DNA from: Avena insularis
Lineage: Eukaryota; Streptophyta; Magnoliopsida; Poales; Poaceae
Assembly (NCBI GenBank): GCA_023614405.1
Contig: CM042694.1
Span: 92,549,285-92,613,284 of the forward strand
Reading direction: 5' to 3'
DNA length: 64,000 bases
Both the position numbers and the translations under genes were made by a program. Positions within the stretch are counted from its first letter, which is position 1. Each line of letters starts with the position of its first letter. This document shows, in pieces, positions 1 to 11,320 of the stretch. The notes beneath the pieces are model-generated. The model ran no database searches, was not told the origin of the DNA, and saw only the letters and a list, made by a program, of their open reading frames with translations.

Positions 1-570
1 CTTCATCATGATGATGATGGTGGAGATGTTGGGGAAGGTGGAGATCCCTCCGGCAGCCGCTCTGGTGGATTTTCCCCTACAATCTTTGCTGGTTTTGACT
101 CCTTTTTGGTGTTTCTCTATTGTGCAGCGCTCTCCATGATGGCTCCTCTCATGGACCTTTTTATAGAGGTTTTAGGTCAAGCCAAGTCCATGGGTGAAAG
201 AATCAAGGACATCTGATGGTCAAGGACGAAGAGAGGCGGTGGTGCGCCATACTGGGCTAGGCACGCCACCAGTGCCTTTTGGCCCTCCTAGCCCTTCTAG
301 TGAGATTCAAGCACTCCAGATGCTTCCCTTGGTGAAATATTTAAGCTCCAGAAATCCCCAGTCCATTTGACTTTGTTTAGGTCCCTGAAAGCTAAGAATA
401 CACGAAATAGGTTTTTCCTATCCTGCAGGGTTATAACCAAAATAAAGGGGATCATTGGAAAATCCCCAAAAATCAATATAAAACATGGATATAACATTAA
501 ATATGTTGCAAATATGTGTTAATACATGTTAATAAACTACAAAGTTCATGTATGCATTTTACATCCATCA
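1..570 (-). mobile_element. partial gypsy (Athila-like) LTR remnant, cut by window edge
   Basis: No usable ORF. On the minus strand there is a TATA-like box (CTATAAAAAGG, about 157-167). The sequence stops at a CCATCA end (565-570), which on the minus strand would be a TGATGG LTR start. The GAT-rich left edge and the GC-rich stretch before the TATA box resemble the LTR of the element at 2103-9923, but I cannot align them. This may be the 3' part of an old LTR; no partner LTR or target duplication is visible, so the family is a guess. Confidence 0.3.
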
Positions 571-1037
571 CTTGCTCATGTCCTTTAATGTGTTTTCCAA
601 AGTATTTACAAATTATTGTGTTATCACCTGTGTTTAGAAAGGAGTCAGAAAAGAATATTTTCACAATAATATAAAATGTTGGTTACCACCTAAGTGGTGG
701 TAATTTATAATAGCTAGCAATGGAATCCAGGATTCCATGTGCAGTGAAGTTTATCAGATAGGGATTAATAACCCATGACATCAGTGATTCTAGCGTTGTA
801 TATTATGCGTTAACCATGAGATCTGGAATGGGGCAGAGAAGTCAGCTGGATCTTCTTCCTTTCGTATGTCAATGGATGGCCATATCGTGACGCTGGGATT
901 CCTTGCGAGGACTCAGTACATGGGTGGAACCCCTCAGTGCCTCGTGATCTTGGTATCAAGATTATTTATGAGGGGCTGTCGGAGGTAGATCTGCCATGTT
1001 AGTGGGGACTACCAGGGACATGATCTGCTCACTAGAG
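571..1037. other. host sequence left of the Tekay element
   Basis: Unassigned AT-rich sequence with no credible ORF. It is the left half of the locus into which the large Tekay-type element inserted, and it continues directly at 30207 after removal of 1038-30206. It contains no RNA gene or protein similarity that I recognise. Given the right half (30207-30990), it is probably part of an older gypsy LTR. Confidence 0.5.
1033..1037. repeat. target site duplication TAGAG (left)
   Basis: TAGAG directly precedes the LTR terminus TGTCAACACC and is repeated exactly at 30202-30206 after the other terminus. This fixes both ends of the Tekay-type element. Confidence 0.9.
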
Positions 1038-2097
1038 TGTCAACACCCGGATTTTTAATCCCAGATGCCTGTTATGCCATACCTCGCAATCCCAGGATTA
1101 CCATTTTTGCAAGACATAACAGATTGGATATCACAGTACATCATCCATTACAAACCATAAATAAGGTCTTACACAAATAAGGATCTCATGATCCAGTCTT
1201 AGTACAATCAAGTAGCGGAATAAATAGCGTAGCGGTGGGGTCCATCTTCAGAGTCACAGGCAATGCTGACGATGGGAGATAGTCCTAGTTATCGTAGTCG
1301 TCCTGTTGTCCTTCATCTTAGTAATCTCCTTCATAGTCTGGCCATAGGAATAGCCAGGGACAAAAGCCATGAGTACTCGCAAACTACCACTAACAAGTAA
1401 TATAGTTCTAGTAGGAAATTCTAACTCTTAGTTTACTTGTAAAGTTAAGTTTGAAACCTAAGCTGAGTTCAGAAACAAAGAAATATAAAAGAAGTTTGAA
1501 AACACCTAAGTGGGAACTTAATTGTCATAGTCACAACTGTGTTGTGGTCAAGTCATGTCACAATTCATTTCATAAGTTGTTTTAAAAACATCTGACAACG
1601 GAATAGTATGGCCACTCAATCGTCCAATCATGGACGCTATTCGAATAGTTTGACATTCTGCAGAGGTGGTACACTTTCACCACAAGATTCGATACATATG
1701 TCAGGGATAACCCTGAATCATCATACTTAGTATGCAGATAATCAAACATAACCTTTTCTTTACACACCCTAGTATAAGCACCTCTCCTATGAGCATGGCC
1801 TCCCAACCATGACCATCTGTCATCTTGGGCACTGCATAGGTGGACAACATTGAGAGGTAGCCTCGGCTCAAACCTCTCCCGCGAGGGAACTAATACTAAT
1901 GCAAATAAACTTCCGGCTAAGCCTTACCCAATTCAGGTATTGTGGTTGTACGGTAAAATTGGAATGGTATCGCATCCGAACCCAACCATCAGTTTTGTAA
2001 AAGGGCTAAGGCTCATGCCTCAACATTTTCATCATCATAAACCATTTGTGTCTCTCAACGCATGTCAAAACATCTCAATAGAATGACTCATCATTCC

Positions 2098-2102
2098 AAG
2101 GT
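2098..2102. repeat. target site duplication AAGGT (left)
   Basis: AAGGT precedes TGATGACCC at 2103 and is repeated at 9924-9928. Removing 2103-9928 restores the LTR sequence seen uninterrupted at about 27395. Confidence 0.92.
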
Positions 2103-3542
2103 TGATGACCCACAAGTATAGGGGGTGTATCGCAGTATTTTTGATAAGTAAGAGTGTCAAACCCAACGAGGAGCGGAAGGTGCTGGCTAGTGGTATGGAT
2201 CAGGAATTCTCTGCAAATACTTAGAAAACGGATTTTTAGGGGTTTTTGATAAAGCAAGTAAACAAAGTACGAGCAAATAAAAGACAGTAGGAATAAATGC
2301 AGCAAGTGGCCCAATCCTTTATGCAGCAAAGGACAAGCCGGTTGTATTACTTAAGATGACCAAACGTTCTCGAGGACACATGGGAAGACTGTCAAGTGCT
2401 TTCGCTTCATATAGTTGATTAATCTTCTCTAGCTTGCTAAGTGTTGTGTGGGTGAACCTGTGCTAATGTACCGCCCCATCCAAGACTAATATATACTTGT
2501 GATTATACCCCTTGCAAACATCTGTAAGTACAAGAAAGTAATTAAGGTAGAGACCTAACCATAGCTTTAAACTCTAAGACCCTTACGTCCCTTGTGCAAT
2601 GGTTTCCTAACGGGGGTTCAGGTTTCTGTCACTCTGGCAACCCCTACGATTAGTAGCCAAATACACAATGCATTCCCCTAGGCCCATATAGGTGAAGTGT
2701 CATGTAGTCGACGTTCACATGACACCACTAGAAGAAGTACACCACAACTTAAATATCAAACTATTGAATCTTTCTCAACACAACTCCACTACTAACAACA
2801 TGACTTCTCCCATGTCCTCAAGAACAAAACGAACTACTCACAAGACATCATATGGATCATGATCAGAGATGGAATAATGATGTATAACAATCTGAACATA
2901 AACAATAATTCAAAGGTTCACTCAATAGCATCAACTACAAAGAGTAATCAACACCGGGAAAGTTTCCCCTATGAACTAATGCAAGATTCAACTCAATTGT
3001 TACAGCAATATGGAGATGGTGATGAGGGTGCTGATGGTGATGATGATGGTGGTGATGATGATGATGATCCCGATGAAGTCTAGCTTAATGGTGGTGTTGA
3101 TGGCGATGATCTCCCCTCTCCGGGAAGGAATTCCCCTGGTCGCTCCCGAGTCTTAGGGTTTCGGAAGGATGATATATGCTGGAGGAGAGAGCCAGAGGTG
3201 GGCCAGGGTGGACACACCACCTGCTGGCGCGGCCTAGGGCTGCCCACGACAGGGGGTGGTGTGGGCCCCCTATGGCACATCTCCACTCTGTCTTCTGGCA
3301 TCCTTAGTCTTCTAGAAAAATAGGATTTTCCATATATTTTCCCGGATTTTCTGATCTTTGTGAATTTTGCCTCCAAACAGCACCTTTTCCATCAGAATCC
3401 TGACTACAGCGGTCCATGCTCCAAAAGTCATCAACCATGCAAAAATAGATGAAATAACATAAGTATCACCTCTCAATACGAAATATATCAATGAATAATA
3501 GTGAATTGAGACATAGAATAGTGATGCAAAATGGACGTATCA
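2103..3542 (-). repeat. element D 3' LTR (left copy)
   Basis: 1440 bp, from TGATGACCCACAAG to GGACGTATCA on the plus strand, matching 8399-9923. It lacks about 85 bp present in the other copy near 9437-9522. It contains a GAT/GGT-rich microsatellite at about 3016-3074. Confidence 0.93.
3016..3074. repeat. GAT-rich microsatellite in element D LTR
   Basis: Imperfect run of GAT and GGT trinucleotides. The equivalent stretch in the other LTR is at about 9316-9380. It gives rise to spurious Asp-rich or His-rich ORFs in several frames. Confidence 0.8.
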
Positions 3543-4042
3543 ACTCCCCCAAGCTTAGACTTCGCTTGTCCCCAAGCAAAACTGAGCTCAATAAACATGA
3601 CCTCGGGTTTATGGAGTGAAGAGTCGATAAAAGAATACGGACAAGAAGCATCACATTCATCAAATACATAGATCATAATAGAAGACAACTCACTATTATA
3701 TAACTCATCTTGTAATGAGTAAAGGAAACACAATAAAGATACATAAAGTGAATCATAATTGGTAATGGAAAACTTAGCTCTTGGTCGAAGAATAGTTGAT
3801 AATTTCTTGGAGTTCACAAATAACTGGTTTTCAATCATAGCTTTCAAAGTAGTAAGCATCAAGATAAGAGCAATGTGCAAAACAAGGAACATAAGAAACA
3901 TGATTGAATAAATCATCATATGAATGAATGAAACAAAACAACTCAAAATACTTGCTGAGATAGAAGGGAGTAGGTTTACTGACTCAACTACAAAGTAAAA
4001 GAAAGGCCCTTCAAAGAGGGAAGCAGGGATTGCAAGTCTCAT
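3488..4042 (-). CDS. uncharacterised 184-codon ORF next to the 3' LTR of element D
   Basis: Open frame of 184 codons that starts in the 3' untranslated part of element D, crosses the polypurine tract and ends inside the 3' LTR. Residues roughly 25-65 are strongly hydrophobic (runs such as FLMFLVLHIALILML) and could form one or two membrane segments. The remainder is unremarkable, and the part encoded by the polypurine tract reads SKLGGVDTS. Athila elements carry extra ORFs downstream of pol, and this may be a remnant of one. The overlap with the PPT and LTR argues equally that the frame is fortuitous. No function is assigned. Confidence 0.25.
   Translation of the reverse strand: MRLAIPASLFEGPFFYFVVESVNLLPSISASILSCFVSFIHMMIYSIMFLMFLVLHIALILMLTTLKAMIENQLFVNSKKLSTILRPRAKFSITNYDSLYVSLLCFLYSLQDELYNSELSSIMIYVFDECDASCPYSFIDSSLHKPEVMFIELSFAWGQAKSKLGGVDTSILHHYSMSQFTIIH
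3543..3558 (-). other. polypurine tract of element D
   Basis: On the minus strand CTAAGCTTGGGGGAGT lies directly before the 3' LTR start TGATACG. This is the plus-strand primer site and matches the style of PPT in element B (53931-53948). Confidence 0.85.
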
Positions 4043-4374
4043 AAAGAGATCCCAAAAATTATGATACTTACTAGCTTTCAGCTCTCATTGCCCCTATCAT
4101 AGGCATCTTTAAGTGATTAAGGTTAAAGTGATCAAAAATGAGGATATGCATTGACAAGTTGTAAGTTGAGAATCTCATGTCCCTTGAATACGAGGGCCGC
4201 TCCTCATGCTACTCAAGTTTAGTCACCGGTAAGTTCTTGTCATCGTAAGCATATGTGTATCATTGAGAACCGCCAACGGGGTACCCCTTGCCCGATGATA
4301 CGGAAGAATCCCCATATCAAAATGACAAGGCAAGCAGACAACAAGCATCAATCTTCTTATTTACCATGGGAATA

Positions 4375-4450
4375 TGGTGCTTTTTTCTCTCTTTCCTCTT
4401 TTCATAATATATCTTTTTTTTCTTTTTCTCAATCTCTATCTCTTTTTTAT
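4375..4450. repeat. pyrimidine-rich tract
   Basis: A long C/T-dominated stretch in the non-coding 3' half of element D. It has no coding potential, and its role, if any, is unknown. Confidence 0.5.
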
Positions 4451-5528
4451 AAGAAGAATGCTTCATAGATACTCGTGATGGTTACGCTGCAGGTTTCCAC
4501 CATGTCAGCATGGATTAGACCAGCGGCCCAGGCGTTTCTCTAACACACATGCATAACTCCATGGACTTACAAGCTCCCCTTTCATTTCACACCGACGACA
4601 TCCATAGACAAAAGAACATGATATCAACTAGGTACAAAGTACCAGTGCAATGTTGAAAGTGTTCCCCATGACAGCATGGTTCTGCTAATTCACAACTTAC
4701 AAAGCGCAAGCATATACGCAACATAGGTGAGCACAATGGTTCAAGTTTATTAAGTGCAAGAAAGTAAAGTGTGCCATCAAGTTCGTGGGAGCTTTAATCA
4801 CTAATTTTCACATAACAAGTTTAGTTTGGGAGGTAGATAAAACAAGAATTTACTTGGAATAGCAATAATTCTACTAGGTAGGTATGGTGGACACAAATGG
4901 CAAAGGTTTTGGTTTTAAGGAGGTGGATGCACGAGAAGAATACCCTCTCAGTACAGGTTTTTGGCTAGCAAGGTTGGGTAGCAAGTATAAGAGTTGAAGG
5001 AAACAACCAAGCATACAAGTGATAAAAACAAACATGCAATCTTCCTTGGAAGCACAAAAGATCTTAACTAGAGAATACTAGACTTATGAGCAAATCAAGA
5101 AAGAAAAATGATGAAATTATTTTTCTTTAGAGTACATCTATCTTTTTCATTCAACTCTCAAAAATAGTGTTGCTACTGACCGAGCCAGGTTTGCCAAAAC
5201 CAACTAAATTAACTCAATGATCCCAAAGTGGTACCAATACTAACAACAAGATCAATCATATAACCACGAATTGAAAACTAATGTAAGCTATGCAAAAGAG
5301 TAAGTGATAGAACTTCTCATTAATATTCCATAATGGCAACTCACACCAAGGGATACATATCTAACGAGAGAGGGGGCACTTCCATAATGCAAACCATCCT
5401 ACATAATAACTCCTCTATTCATGATATGACTCTACTAAAAACGTAAAAAGATAGAAGATAGTGATGTGATACCGCGACACTCCCCCAAGATTGGAACAAG
5501 CCAAGGGGATGCCAAACCTGATGACGAA

Positions 5529-5801
5529 TTACTCCTTTGGTGGTGGTGGTAATATTTTCTTAGTTGTCGCAAGGAAATCTTCCAGCATCTTGCGAAGCCT
5601 ATTATTCTCCCATTGAAGCATGTCCACCTTCCTCTGCAGGTCTCGATACTTATCACAGAACTCCTTAGTGACTCGTAGGGCTTCCGCTGATGCAGGGCAA
5701 GAGACTAAACGTACCAGCCCCTGCTTAGGGTCTTGAAGATCCTCCTCCATAGGCTCCTTCCATTTATCCTTGGCGGACACCATTGTGCTCCAAAGCCTCA
5801 A
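5529..5801 (-). CDS. small coiled-coil ORF of element D
   Basis: 90 codons; the likelier start is the second Met (5783), giving about 84 residues. The middle part (CDKYRDLQRKVDMLQWENN) has heptad-like spacing of Leu, Val and Met with charged residues, which predicts a coiled coil. The tail is Pro-rich (LPPPPKE). It sits in the 3' half of the element, the position where element B carries its own coiled-coil ORF (52498-52755), so it looks like an accessory ORF of this Athila group rather than noise. I do not know its function, and there is no clear sequence match between the two ORFs by eye. Confidence 0.45.
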   Translation of the reverse strand: MRLWSTMVSAKDKWKEPMEEDLQDPKQGLVRLVSCPASAEALRVTKEFCDKYRDLQRKVDMLQWENNRLRKMLEDFLATTKKILPPPPKE

Positions 5802-6596
5802 GAATAGTTCCTAGCAGAAACAGATCGAAATAAAAACACGACGAAAACATGATATACGAACCTCGGGGGATTATATATTATGAAGTTTCATAACAAGAGG
5901 AAGGTACTGGGAGAAAAGCAGGTCGGGAGAGTCGGGTGGACTCACCACCTGGTGGTGCGGCCAGGGGTGGGCCCGTGCCACAGGATGGTGTGAGCCACCC
6001 TGGCTCCGTTTCCGTCCCTTTTTTGCTTCGTAACTTTCCTTATTGACTGAAAACTGCAAAAATATAGTTGGATTGTATTTTCGCAAAACTTTTCTTAGCA
6101 GAACTATTACCTATTTGAAAACAGACTCTACAGGTCTCTGAATTTGGTATCTAGTAGATTCTTTCGGAGTCACCACTTGAATAACATCAATATCTTCATC
6201 TTCATACACTTATTACTTGAGTCATAAAACCCTTCTCTTCCTTATTACACCATTGTCTCCACTTCCTGGAAATTTCTTTCACACAATTCTCATTAGCAAC
6301 ATTAGTATAAGTGAAGTGATAAAACCTTTTGAGTCCAACTTCAACTGAAAACCATCAAAACATAAGCTACTGTAGCAACTCCTTCCGAAAACCCAAAAAG
6401 AATTCAAAAAGGAAATCGAATAAAGAAGCAAATGCAAGAGTGGCAAAATCTGTCAAAATAGACCAGCAAGTAAAGATCAATTTTTTTGCAAATCTTCTGT
6501 TGCTCAAATCAAAAAGTGCAAAACTAACGAAAGTTAAATAACAACCTGGGGCAGAAGCAAAAAAAATTACAGCTCAATCCTACATACAGAGATCTC

Positions 6597-6838
6597 TCAC
6601 AAATTTTTGCGGTGAAGTACAAAAATCTGTTTCGGGACAGCAACTTCCCCAAATATTACTTCTCTCTCATTAGAGGTTGATCTTGACACAAAAACCAAAC
6701 AAAACGGATAAGGAGCGGTTATTACCGAAGTAATAACTTCCAAGACTAAAAAAACTGAAAGCAAAAACAAATTGGGTTGTCTCCCAAAAAGCTCTTTCTT
6801 TAAAGCCATTAAGATGGGCATGATAATTTTGAAGATGC
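6597..6838 (-). pseudogene. frameshifted continuation of the element D ORF tail
   Basis: In another minus-strand frame, just past the stop of the gag ORF at 6839, an open stretch reads MPILMALKKELFGRQ and onward. It looks like the natural continuation of the hydrophobic tail of the gag ORF after a frameshift near 6840-6890. It probably derives from the ORF that lies downstream of integrase in complete Athila relatives. Only the reading-frame relation is seen directly; the family assignment is inference. Confidence 0.35.
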
Positions 6839-8317
6839 TCACATAGGAATATGAATTGAAGTGAAAGAGAGCATTAAGAAGCAAAAATACACACATTTAA
6901 GTCTAACCCACTTACTATGCAAGGGAATTTTGTAAACAAACAAGTTATTGAAACTAGAGGCTACTTGCATAAGAAGGCAAAAGAAGTGCAACAAAAAGAC
7001 TTTCAGCATAAACCGAGGAAACTTGATATTATTGAGATACATAAGAACACTTTTCCCTCTCTCATAATAACTTTCAGTATCATGCATAAACTTAACAATA
7101 TATCTATCACAAGAACCATCATAGCAATGATCACTTATTCTAACAGAAAACACGGGAATACTAGCTCTCATAACACTACTATGTGAAACAATATTAGAGG
7201 TATCCTTACAAAGGATAGTGTGTCCCTCTTCTTCATATTTAGTAACAAAGTCTTTCACATTTGCTATTATAGGTTCATCAACCATTTGTTTATCAGGTTC
7301 AACAGCTTTGCTTATACTTTCATTAACCATACTAGCTATCATAGAATGTTCCTTTATCTTACATGGGAAAGGGATTTTCTCAATGTAAGGTTTAGGTAAG
7401 ACATGATTAGTAGTATAAACTTCGGTATTTCTTGCAGGAACACTCTTAGCAACATCTTTATAAGGTTCATGATACTTATTCCACTTCTTTTTAGGCACTT
7501 CAATATAGGAAGCAAAATCCTTAAAATAAGAAGCAATAGCTTGAGAGTCTAGACCATAAGCATTTTTAATATTTTGAAAGTCATCAGTTCCCATAAAAGA
7601 TTCAATGCATTCATAATCATAATTTATACCTGACTTTCTACCTTTGTCATTCTCCCAAGCTTCCGCATTATCTTGAATACGGTCCAGAAGATCCCATTTA
7701 GCTTCTTCTTTCATGCGAGTGAATGATCCAGCACAAGAAGCATCCAATAAATCTTTATCATGTAGAGGGAGCCTTGCATAAAAGTTATTGATAATAATAT
7801 TGTTGGGGATCTCATGAATGGGACATTTGAGCATTAGTAACTTCAATCTCCCCCAAGCTTGAGTTGTACTCTCTCCATCAAGAGGCCAAAAGTTGTATAT
7901 TTGATTCCGATCTTTATGAATCTCACTAGGAGGATAAAACTTTGAATAAAAGAGAGGCACTATTTCCTCCCATTCCAGAGCTTGACCATTCTTCAGCAGC
8001 TTATACCATTCCTCAGCTCTTCCTTTTGGTGATAATGAGAATAACTTCTTCTTAACTTGATCTGTAGTAATACCTGCACACTTGAACAACCCGCATAATT
8101 CGTGTATAAAGAGCAAATGATCACCGGGATGGACAATTCCATCCCCAACATAGTAATTATCCATAACACGATCAATAATTCTTGTAGGTATTTTGAAAAC
8201 ATCATTCTCAGCAGGTGGTGGTTTATCTACTACCATAGCAGTGGTAGTAGCATTACCAAATAAGAAACTCAGTGAATTATCCATAACAAAAATAAAGCAA
8301 CTAACAGAAGTAAGCAA
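6839..8317 (-). CDS. gag: Athila-type Gag with truncated protease start and fused downstream tail
   Basis: 492 codons, uninterrupted. The likely start is Met12 (8284), since residues 1-11 precede the typical MDNSLS-like beginning. Residues about 50-215 form the retrotransposon Gag domain (GRAEEWYKLLKNG, FYSKFYPPSEI). Residues 388-404 read as the beginning of an aspartic protease (VRISDHCYDGSCD), but the sequence leaves that family at CD, where DLGAS-type catalytic residues would follow. Residues 405-492 are unrelated: a hydrophobic tail (FMLKVFLLHFFCLLM) resembling the ORF found beyond pol in Athila relatives. I infer a large internal deletion that joined protease to the 3' ORF in frame. The protein may still assemble particles but has no enzymes. 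Confidence 0.75.
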   Translation of the reverse strand: MLTSVSCFIFVMDNSLSFLFGNATTTAMVVDKPPPAENDVFKIPTRIIDRVMDNYYVGDGIVHPGDHLLFIHELCGLFKCAGITTDQVKKKLFSLSPKGRAEEWYKLLKNGQALEWEEIVPLFYSKFYPPSEIHKDRNQIYNFWPLDGESTTQAWGRLKLLMLKCPIHEIPNNIIINNFYARLPLHDKDLLDASCAGSFTRMKEEAKWDLLDRIQDNAEAWENDKGRKSGINYDYECIESFMGTDDFQNIKNAYGLDSQAIASYFKDFASYIEVPKKKWNKYHEPYKDVAKSVPARNTEVYTTNHVLPKPYIEKIPFPCKIKEHSMIASMVNESISKAVEPDKQMVDEPIIANVKDFVTKYEEEGHTILCKDTSNIVSHSSVMRASIPVFSVRISDHCYDGSCDRYIVKFMHDTESYYERGKSVLMYLNNIKFPRFMLKVFLLHFFCLLMQVASSFNNLFVYKIPLHSKWVRLKCVYFCFLMLSFTSIHIPM

Positions 8318-8370
8318 TACTCACAGTAGAAGTTTCCTTTACTAATTCCACTCTCCAATAACGCTTCACT

Positions 8371-8387
8371 CCCCAGCAACGGCGCTA
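8371..8387 (-). other. primer binding site of element D
   Basis: On the minus strand TAGCGCCGTTGCTGGGG lies 11 bp inside the 5' LTR. It resembles the Asp-tRNA complementary site usual in Athila elements, with small changes. Confidence 0.75.
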
Positions 8388-8398
8388 GAAAATATTCT

Positions 8399-9923
8399 TG
8401 ATGACCCACAAGTATAGGGGGTGTATCGCAGTATTTTCGATAAGTAAGAGTGTCGAACCTAACGAGGAGCAGAAGGTGCTGGCTAGTGGTATGGATCAGG
8501 AATTCTCTGCAAATACTTAGCAAACGGATTTTTAGGTTTTTTTGATAAAGCAAGTAAACAAAGTACGAGCAAATAAAAGACAGTAGGAATAAATGCAGCA
8601 AGTAGCACAATCCTTTATGCAGCAAAGGACAAGCCGGTTGTATTACTTAAGATGACCAAACGTTCTCGAGGACACATGGGAAGACTGTCAAGTGCTTTCG
8701 CTTCATATAGTTGATTAATCTTCTCTAGATTGCTAAGTGTTGTGTGGGTGAACCTGTGCTAATGTACCGCCCATCCAAGACTAATACATACTTGTGATTA
8801 TACCCCTTGCAAACATCTGTAAGTACAAGAAAGTAATTAAGGTAGATACCTAACCACAGCTTTAAACTCTAAGACCCTTACGTCCCTTGTGCAATGGTTT
8901 CCTAACGGGGGTTCAGGTTTCTATCACTCCGGCAACCGCTACGATTAGTAGCCAAATACACAATGCATTCCCCTAGGCCCATATAGGTGAAGTGTCATGT
9001 AGTCGACGTTCACATGACACCACTAGAAGAAGTACACCACAACTTGAATATCAAACTATTGAATCTTTCTCAACACAACTCCACTACTAACAACATGACT
9101 TCTCCCATGTCCTCAAGAACAAAATGTACAAAACGTACTACTCACAAGACATCATATGGATCATGATCAGAGATGGAATAATGATGTATAACAATCTGAA
9201 CATAAACAATAATTCAAAGGTTCACTCAATAGCATCAACTACAAAGAGTAATCAACACCAGGAAAGTTTCCCCTATGAACTAATGCAAGATTCAACTCAA
9301 TTGTTACAGCAATATGGAGATGGTGATGAGGGTGCTGATTGTTATGATGATGGTGGTGATGATGATGATGATCCCGATGAAGTCCAGCTTGATGGTGGTG
9401 TTGATGGCGATGATCTCCCCTCTCCGGGAAGGAATTCCCCCGGCAGAAATCTGTCTGCCGGAGAGATCTTTCTCTCTCGGAGTTTTCTGCCCCGCAGAGG
9501 TGGTGGAATCTTTCTGCGGTTGCTCCCCGAGTCTTAGGGTTTCGGGAGGATGATATACGCCAGAGGAGAGAGCCAGAGGTGGGCCAGGGCGGCGACACCA
9601 CCTGCTGGCGCGGCCTAGGGTTGCCCGCGCCAGGGGGTGGTGTGGGCCCCCTGTGGCCCATCTCCACTCCGTCTTCTGGCATCCTTAGTCTTCTAGAAAA
9701 ATAGGATTTTCCGTATATTTTCCCAAATTTTCTGATCTTCGTGAATTTTGCCTCCAAACAGCACCTTTTCCATCAGAATCCTGACTGTAGCGGTCCATGC
9801 TCCAAAAGTCATCAACCATGCAAAAGCAGATGAAATAACATAAGTATCACCTCTCAATTTGAAATATATCAATGAATAATAGTGAATTAAGACATAGAAT
9901 AGTGATGCAAAATGGACGTATCA
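8399..9923 (-). repeat. element D 5' LTR (right copy)
   Basis: 1525 bp, matching 2103-3542 but with about 85 extra bases near 9437-9522. These include a perfect 8-bp inverted repeat CCGGCAGA/TCTGCCGG at 9440-9461. It carries the GAT-rich microsatellite at about 9316-9380. Confidence 0.93.
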
Positions 9924-9928
9924 AAGGT
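9924..9928. repeat. target site duplication AAGGT (right)
   Basis: Repeat of 2098-2102; the Tekay LTR resumes here. Confidence 0.92.
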
Positions 9929-11310
9929 TTTCACAAGTCATTTTCACCAAATATTCCCATCTAAAGTGAATCAAGTTTTGAGTTTGTTTCCAACTACTAA
10001 GTTAAGAGTGTTCACTAAAGTGAGATGCTAATGTCAATCTCATGCCATAGAATGAAATCTAACTCTAACTATATAGGTCAAGTTTTATACTCTTTATGCT
10101 ACCTTCAAACAAGTAAAGGACTTTGGTAAAGTAAAGAAAGTAAAGCTTGTAAATAAAACTTGGAGTAGGTATAAGTCAAAGGGGTATAACCAAAGCATGC
10201 CTAATGCATCTTGCTTAGGTTATCTTGTTTAATTCTAGCTTGCTAAAAATAGCTTGCTAACAATAGCTTACTCAGTTTACTTGAAGTGCTAGGCTTGCCT
10301 TGGGTAGTGCAGTGGTTGAAGTTTTCTTCCTCCTCCTCTTGGTAGAACTCCTCCTCGTAAGCTTGGTCGGTACTATCGTATATAAATACATACGGAATAC
10401 ACAATCACCAAACCATACTTAACTAGTCTACTTAGAACACTAAGGCACACATTTGATGATCTAGTATCATCACAAACATCACAAGGTTTAATGAACTAGC
10501 TTCATTCTTTTTATTTGAGAAAAGTAATTTCTACTCATTGAAATTAACTAAGATTCAAAATATGGGATTATGTGGACACATGTCATCACCACATATTCTA
10601 ACATATGGTAATGTGATTTAAAGGTTGGATCACATTTTAATAAGTTTAAGTTTAATAATTAATGATTTAAAGTGACTAGAAATGCATATATAGCATTATT
10701 TTAGTACTAGTCCAAAGTCACTTCATGTAAACCTTAATATTATTACATATTCAAATAGGTATGGTTAAATGTGATTTTTGAGAGTTGGAATCAACTCAAA
10801 AGCTATTATGGTTGATTTTATAAAAAAATTGAAGGTGCAAAAGCTTCTGTTTTGTTATTTTAACTAGGATAGATCTCTAACTCTAAATGATTTAAATCCA
10901 ATGGGCTTGGATAGATCTTTTCAGTAGCTTTCTAACAAAATTGGAATCACTCGATTTGGTTCAGTCAATCTTCCTTAATTGATTTTTGAACTAAGGGACA
11001 GAATTGATTCTAAGTCTAAATAGGAAAACACTTATTTGAATTTGTGGGCTAGCGCGGGAAAACTAACGAGCCACTTGCTTTAGCAGAGGGCGGCCCGACA
11101 AGGGGGGTCCGCATGTCAGCGACACTTAAAACCAAAGTCGCGGCAGGGGCTGCGGTAGACGGAATCGATGGCAGCATCTCCTCCTCTGCAGCGGCCTCCT
11201 CCGGTGCAATTCTGGCAAACGGCGGCTCGAGCGGCTCTGGCGAGAGAGGGGAAATGTTCGGGGGAGATAGGGGAGTGGAATAGTGTGAAGAGATGGTGCG
11301 GGGGAGGTCT

Positions 11311-11320
11311 CCTTATATAG
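11311..11320 (-). promoter_or_regulatory. TATA-like box, Tekay 3' LTR
   Basis: CTATATAAGG on the minus strand, inside the GC-rich part of the LTR. The counterpart in the 5' LTR is at 28982-28992. Confidence 0.5.

Larger units (their letters stand above)
2103..9923 (-). mobile_element. gag-only Athila-type gypsy derivative (element D)
   Basis: Complete LTR element inserted in the Tekay 3' LTR. On the minus strand the LTRs run TGATACGTCC to GGGTCATCA, and the duplication is AAGGT. The primer site (complement at 8371-8387, TAGCGCCGTTGCTGGGG on the minus strand) is one mismatch or so from the Asp-tRNA type site of Athila elements. The polypurine tract CTAAGCTTGGGGGAGT abuts the 3' LTR at 3543-3558. 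The interior (3543-8398) has one long gag ORF, no RT and no integrase. It is therefore a deletion derivative that could only have moved using proteins from another element. Confidence 0.92.

Noticed and set aside
9124..9537. 137-codon Asp-rich plus-strand ORF
   Set aside because: Same microsatellite read on the other strand; antisense to the element's transcription.
9239..9757. 172-codon minus-strand ORF with a poly-His run
   Set aside because: It is produced by translating the GAT microsatellite of the element D LTR in reverse. The frame is interrupted in the other LTR copy.
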